NCBI GenBank assembly: GCA_900552985.1
Contig: USBP01000094.1
Coordinates: 1 to 6,185, forward strand
Length of the DNA: 6,185 nt
Reading direction: 5' to 3'
DNA from: an uncultured Oscillospiraceae bacterium
GTDB taxonomy: Bacteria > Bacillota > Clostridia > Oscillospirales > Acutalibacteraceae
Made by a program: the position numbers and the translations under genes. The notes beneath the pieces were generated by a model. It did no database searches and had not been told where the DNA came from. It was given only the letters and a program-made list of their open reading frames with translations. Each line of letters opens with the position of its first letter. The stretch's first letter is position 1. Of this stretch, positions 5,668 through 6,185 are shown piece after piece.

Positions 5668-5674
5668 GGGAGTG

Positions 5675-6130
5675 TTGAGACACCGCGTTTTTGGCGAGCC
5701 GAAGCCTGGTGTGTTTTACCATACCAGGAAGGGCGCTTATTTGATTGCATGCAGGGCGCAAAAGATTGCTCTGATCCGAACGCAGGGAGGATATTTCCTG
5801 CCTGGAGGCGGGTTGGAGGCCGGTGAAACGCATAGCGCCTGCATCCTGCGGGAGTGTGTGGAGGAAACAGGCTGCCGGGTACGGGTGGGAGAGCTGCTCT
5901 GCTCAGCGGAAGCTTATGTCCGGCATGAAAGAATCGGATATTTCCATCCGGTGCAGTATTATTATATGGGTTCTTTTTTAGAGCAGCTTTGCGAGCCTCT
6001 GGAATCGGATCACCGTTTGGTTTGGCTTGCATGCGGGGAGGCGGCGGATCAGATGCAAGTAGAGCAGCAAGGCTGGGCCGTGCGGCAGGCGCTCGCGCTG
6101 CTTGAAAAGGATTGGGGGGCTGCGTTATGA
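5675..6130 (+). CDS. NUDIX hydrolase
   Basis: NUDIX enzymes cleave nucleoside diphosphates linked to another group, often clearing damaged or excess nucleotides. From TTG 5675 the protein has 151 residues, a usual size for a single-domain member. The Nudix box is complete: Gly45, Glu51, then REC at 59-61 and EETGC at 63-67, with PGGG at 43-46 just before. Both hydrophobic positions of the signature are cysteine here (61 and 67), a mild oddity. The N-terminal FGEPKPGVFYHTRKGAY resembles many Firmicute MutT-like proteins. Substrate cannot be predicted. Starting at GTG 5672 would add one residue. The upstream open frame passes through the terminator and overlaps the coiled-coil gene, and its residues do not look like the family, so I reject a longer protein. 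It overlaps the next gene by four bases. Confidence 0.92.
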   Translation: MRHRVFGEPKPGVFYHTRKGAYLIACRAQKIALIRTQGGYFLPGGGLEAGETHSACILRECVEETGCRVRVGELLCSAEAYVRHERIGYFHPVQYYYMGSFLEQLCEPLESDHRLVWLACGEAADQMQVEQQGWAVRQALALLEKDWGAAL

Positions 6131-6185
6131 GAATATTGCTCATCTTTACCGGCGGAACAATTGGCAGCACGGTCTCAGTCTCATC
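6127..6185 (+). CDS. L-asparaginase-like protein, N-terminal fragment (runs off right edge)
   Basis: The ATG at 6127 overlaps the NUDIX stop as ATGA, and a G-run (6114-6119) lies seven bases upstream as a weak ribosome binding site. The 19 whole codons visible begin MRILLIFTGGTIGSTVS. The TGGTI(A/G) motif with a hydrophobic beta-strand before it is the N-terminal signature of bacterial L-asparaginases, which hydrolyse asparagine to aspartate and ammonia; Thr11 would be the catalytic threonine. The absence of a signal peptide points to a cytosolic enzyme. With so little sequence, related asparaginase-like amidohydrolases (for example the GatD type) cannot be excluded. Confidence 0.75.
   Translation, partial: MRILLIFTGGTIGSTVSVS

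Noticed and set aside
5423..5671. Long N-terminal extension of the NUDIX protein
   Set aside because: It would overlap the coiled-coil gene, translate through a strong terminator stem, and add residues unlike any NUDIX N-terminus; a perfect ribosome binding site lies just before 5675.
5532..6170. Minus-strand open frame opposite the NUDIX gene
   Set aside because: It is antisense to a complete Nudix box and is low-complexity, rich in Pro, Ala and Arg.
602..6185. A novel defence, mobile or biosynthetic system
   Set aside because: The identifiable genes are common chromosomal functions with no integrase, transposase, nuclease-helicase module, toxin-antitoxin pair or CRISPR repeats.

Overview
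The window reads as chromosomal housekeeping DNA from a moderately high-G+C Firmicute, most likely a Clostridia member of the Oscillospiraceae/Ruminococcaceae type. This rests on strong AGGAGG-type ribosome binding sites, TTGACA/TATAAT-type promoters, frequent non-ATG starts, and the gene set rsmD - coaD - coiled-coil 'ATPase-like' protein - NUDIX. The taxonomic call is an inference from gene content and style, not from a marker gene.

Left end (1-600): two small genes lie on the minus strand. The first is a cysteine-rich protein whose ATG is at 71 and which runs off the left edge. The second is an unrecognised 83-residue acidic protein (427 down to 176). The spacer 72-175 holds a sigma-E-like -10 element facing the cysteine-rich gene. 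The spacer 428-601 holds a GC-rich hairpin and a good sigma-A-type promoter pointing right.

Middle (602-3409): a rightward pair sits behind that promoter. It encodes a membrane-anchored family 2 glycosyltransferase (polyprenyl-phosphate sugar transferase type) and the excinuclease subunit UvrC, six bases apart. uvrC uses a TTG start whose ribosome binding site overlaps the glycosyltransferase stop codon.

The gap 3410-3575 contains an inverted repeat, a near-consensus promoter (TTGACA, 17 bases, GATAAT) and a leader hairpin. This promoter probably drives rsmD (16S rRNA m2G966 methyltransferase), coaD (phosphopantetheine adenylyltransferase, overlapping rsmD by four bases) and a 287-residue coiled-coil protein built from 11-residue repeats.

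Right end (5512-6185): a strong intrinsic terminator (5611-5655), preceded by two smaller hairpins, closes the rsmD operon. Immediately after it come a NUDIX hydrolase and, overlapping it by four bases, the start of an L-asparaginase-like gene cut by the window edge. No promoter is visible between the terminator and the NUDIX gene, so this pair may depend on read-through or on a promoter inside the leader.

I see no mobile element, CRISPR array, tRNA or rRNA. Most genes are ordinary. The least explained items are the two small minus-strand genes, the long hendecad coiled-coil protein with a 33-bp tandem expansion, and the structured leader ahead of the NUDIX-asparaginase pair.
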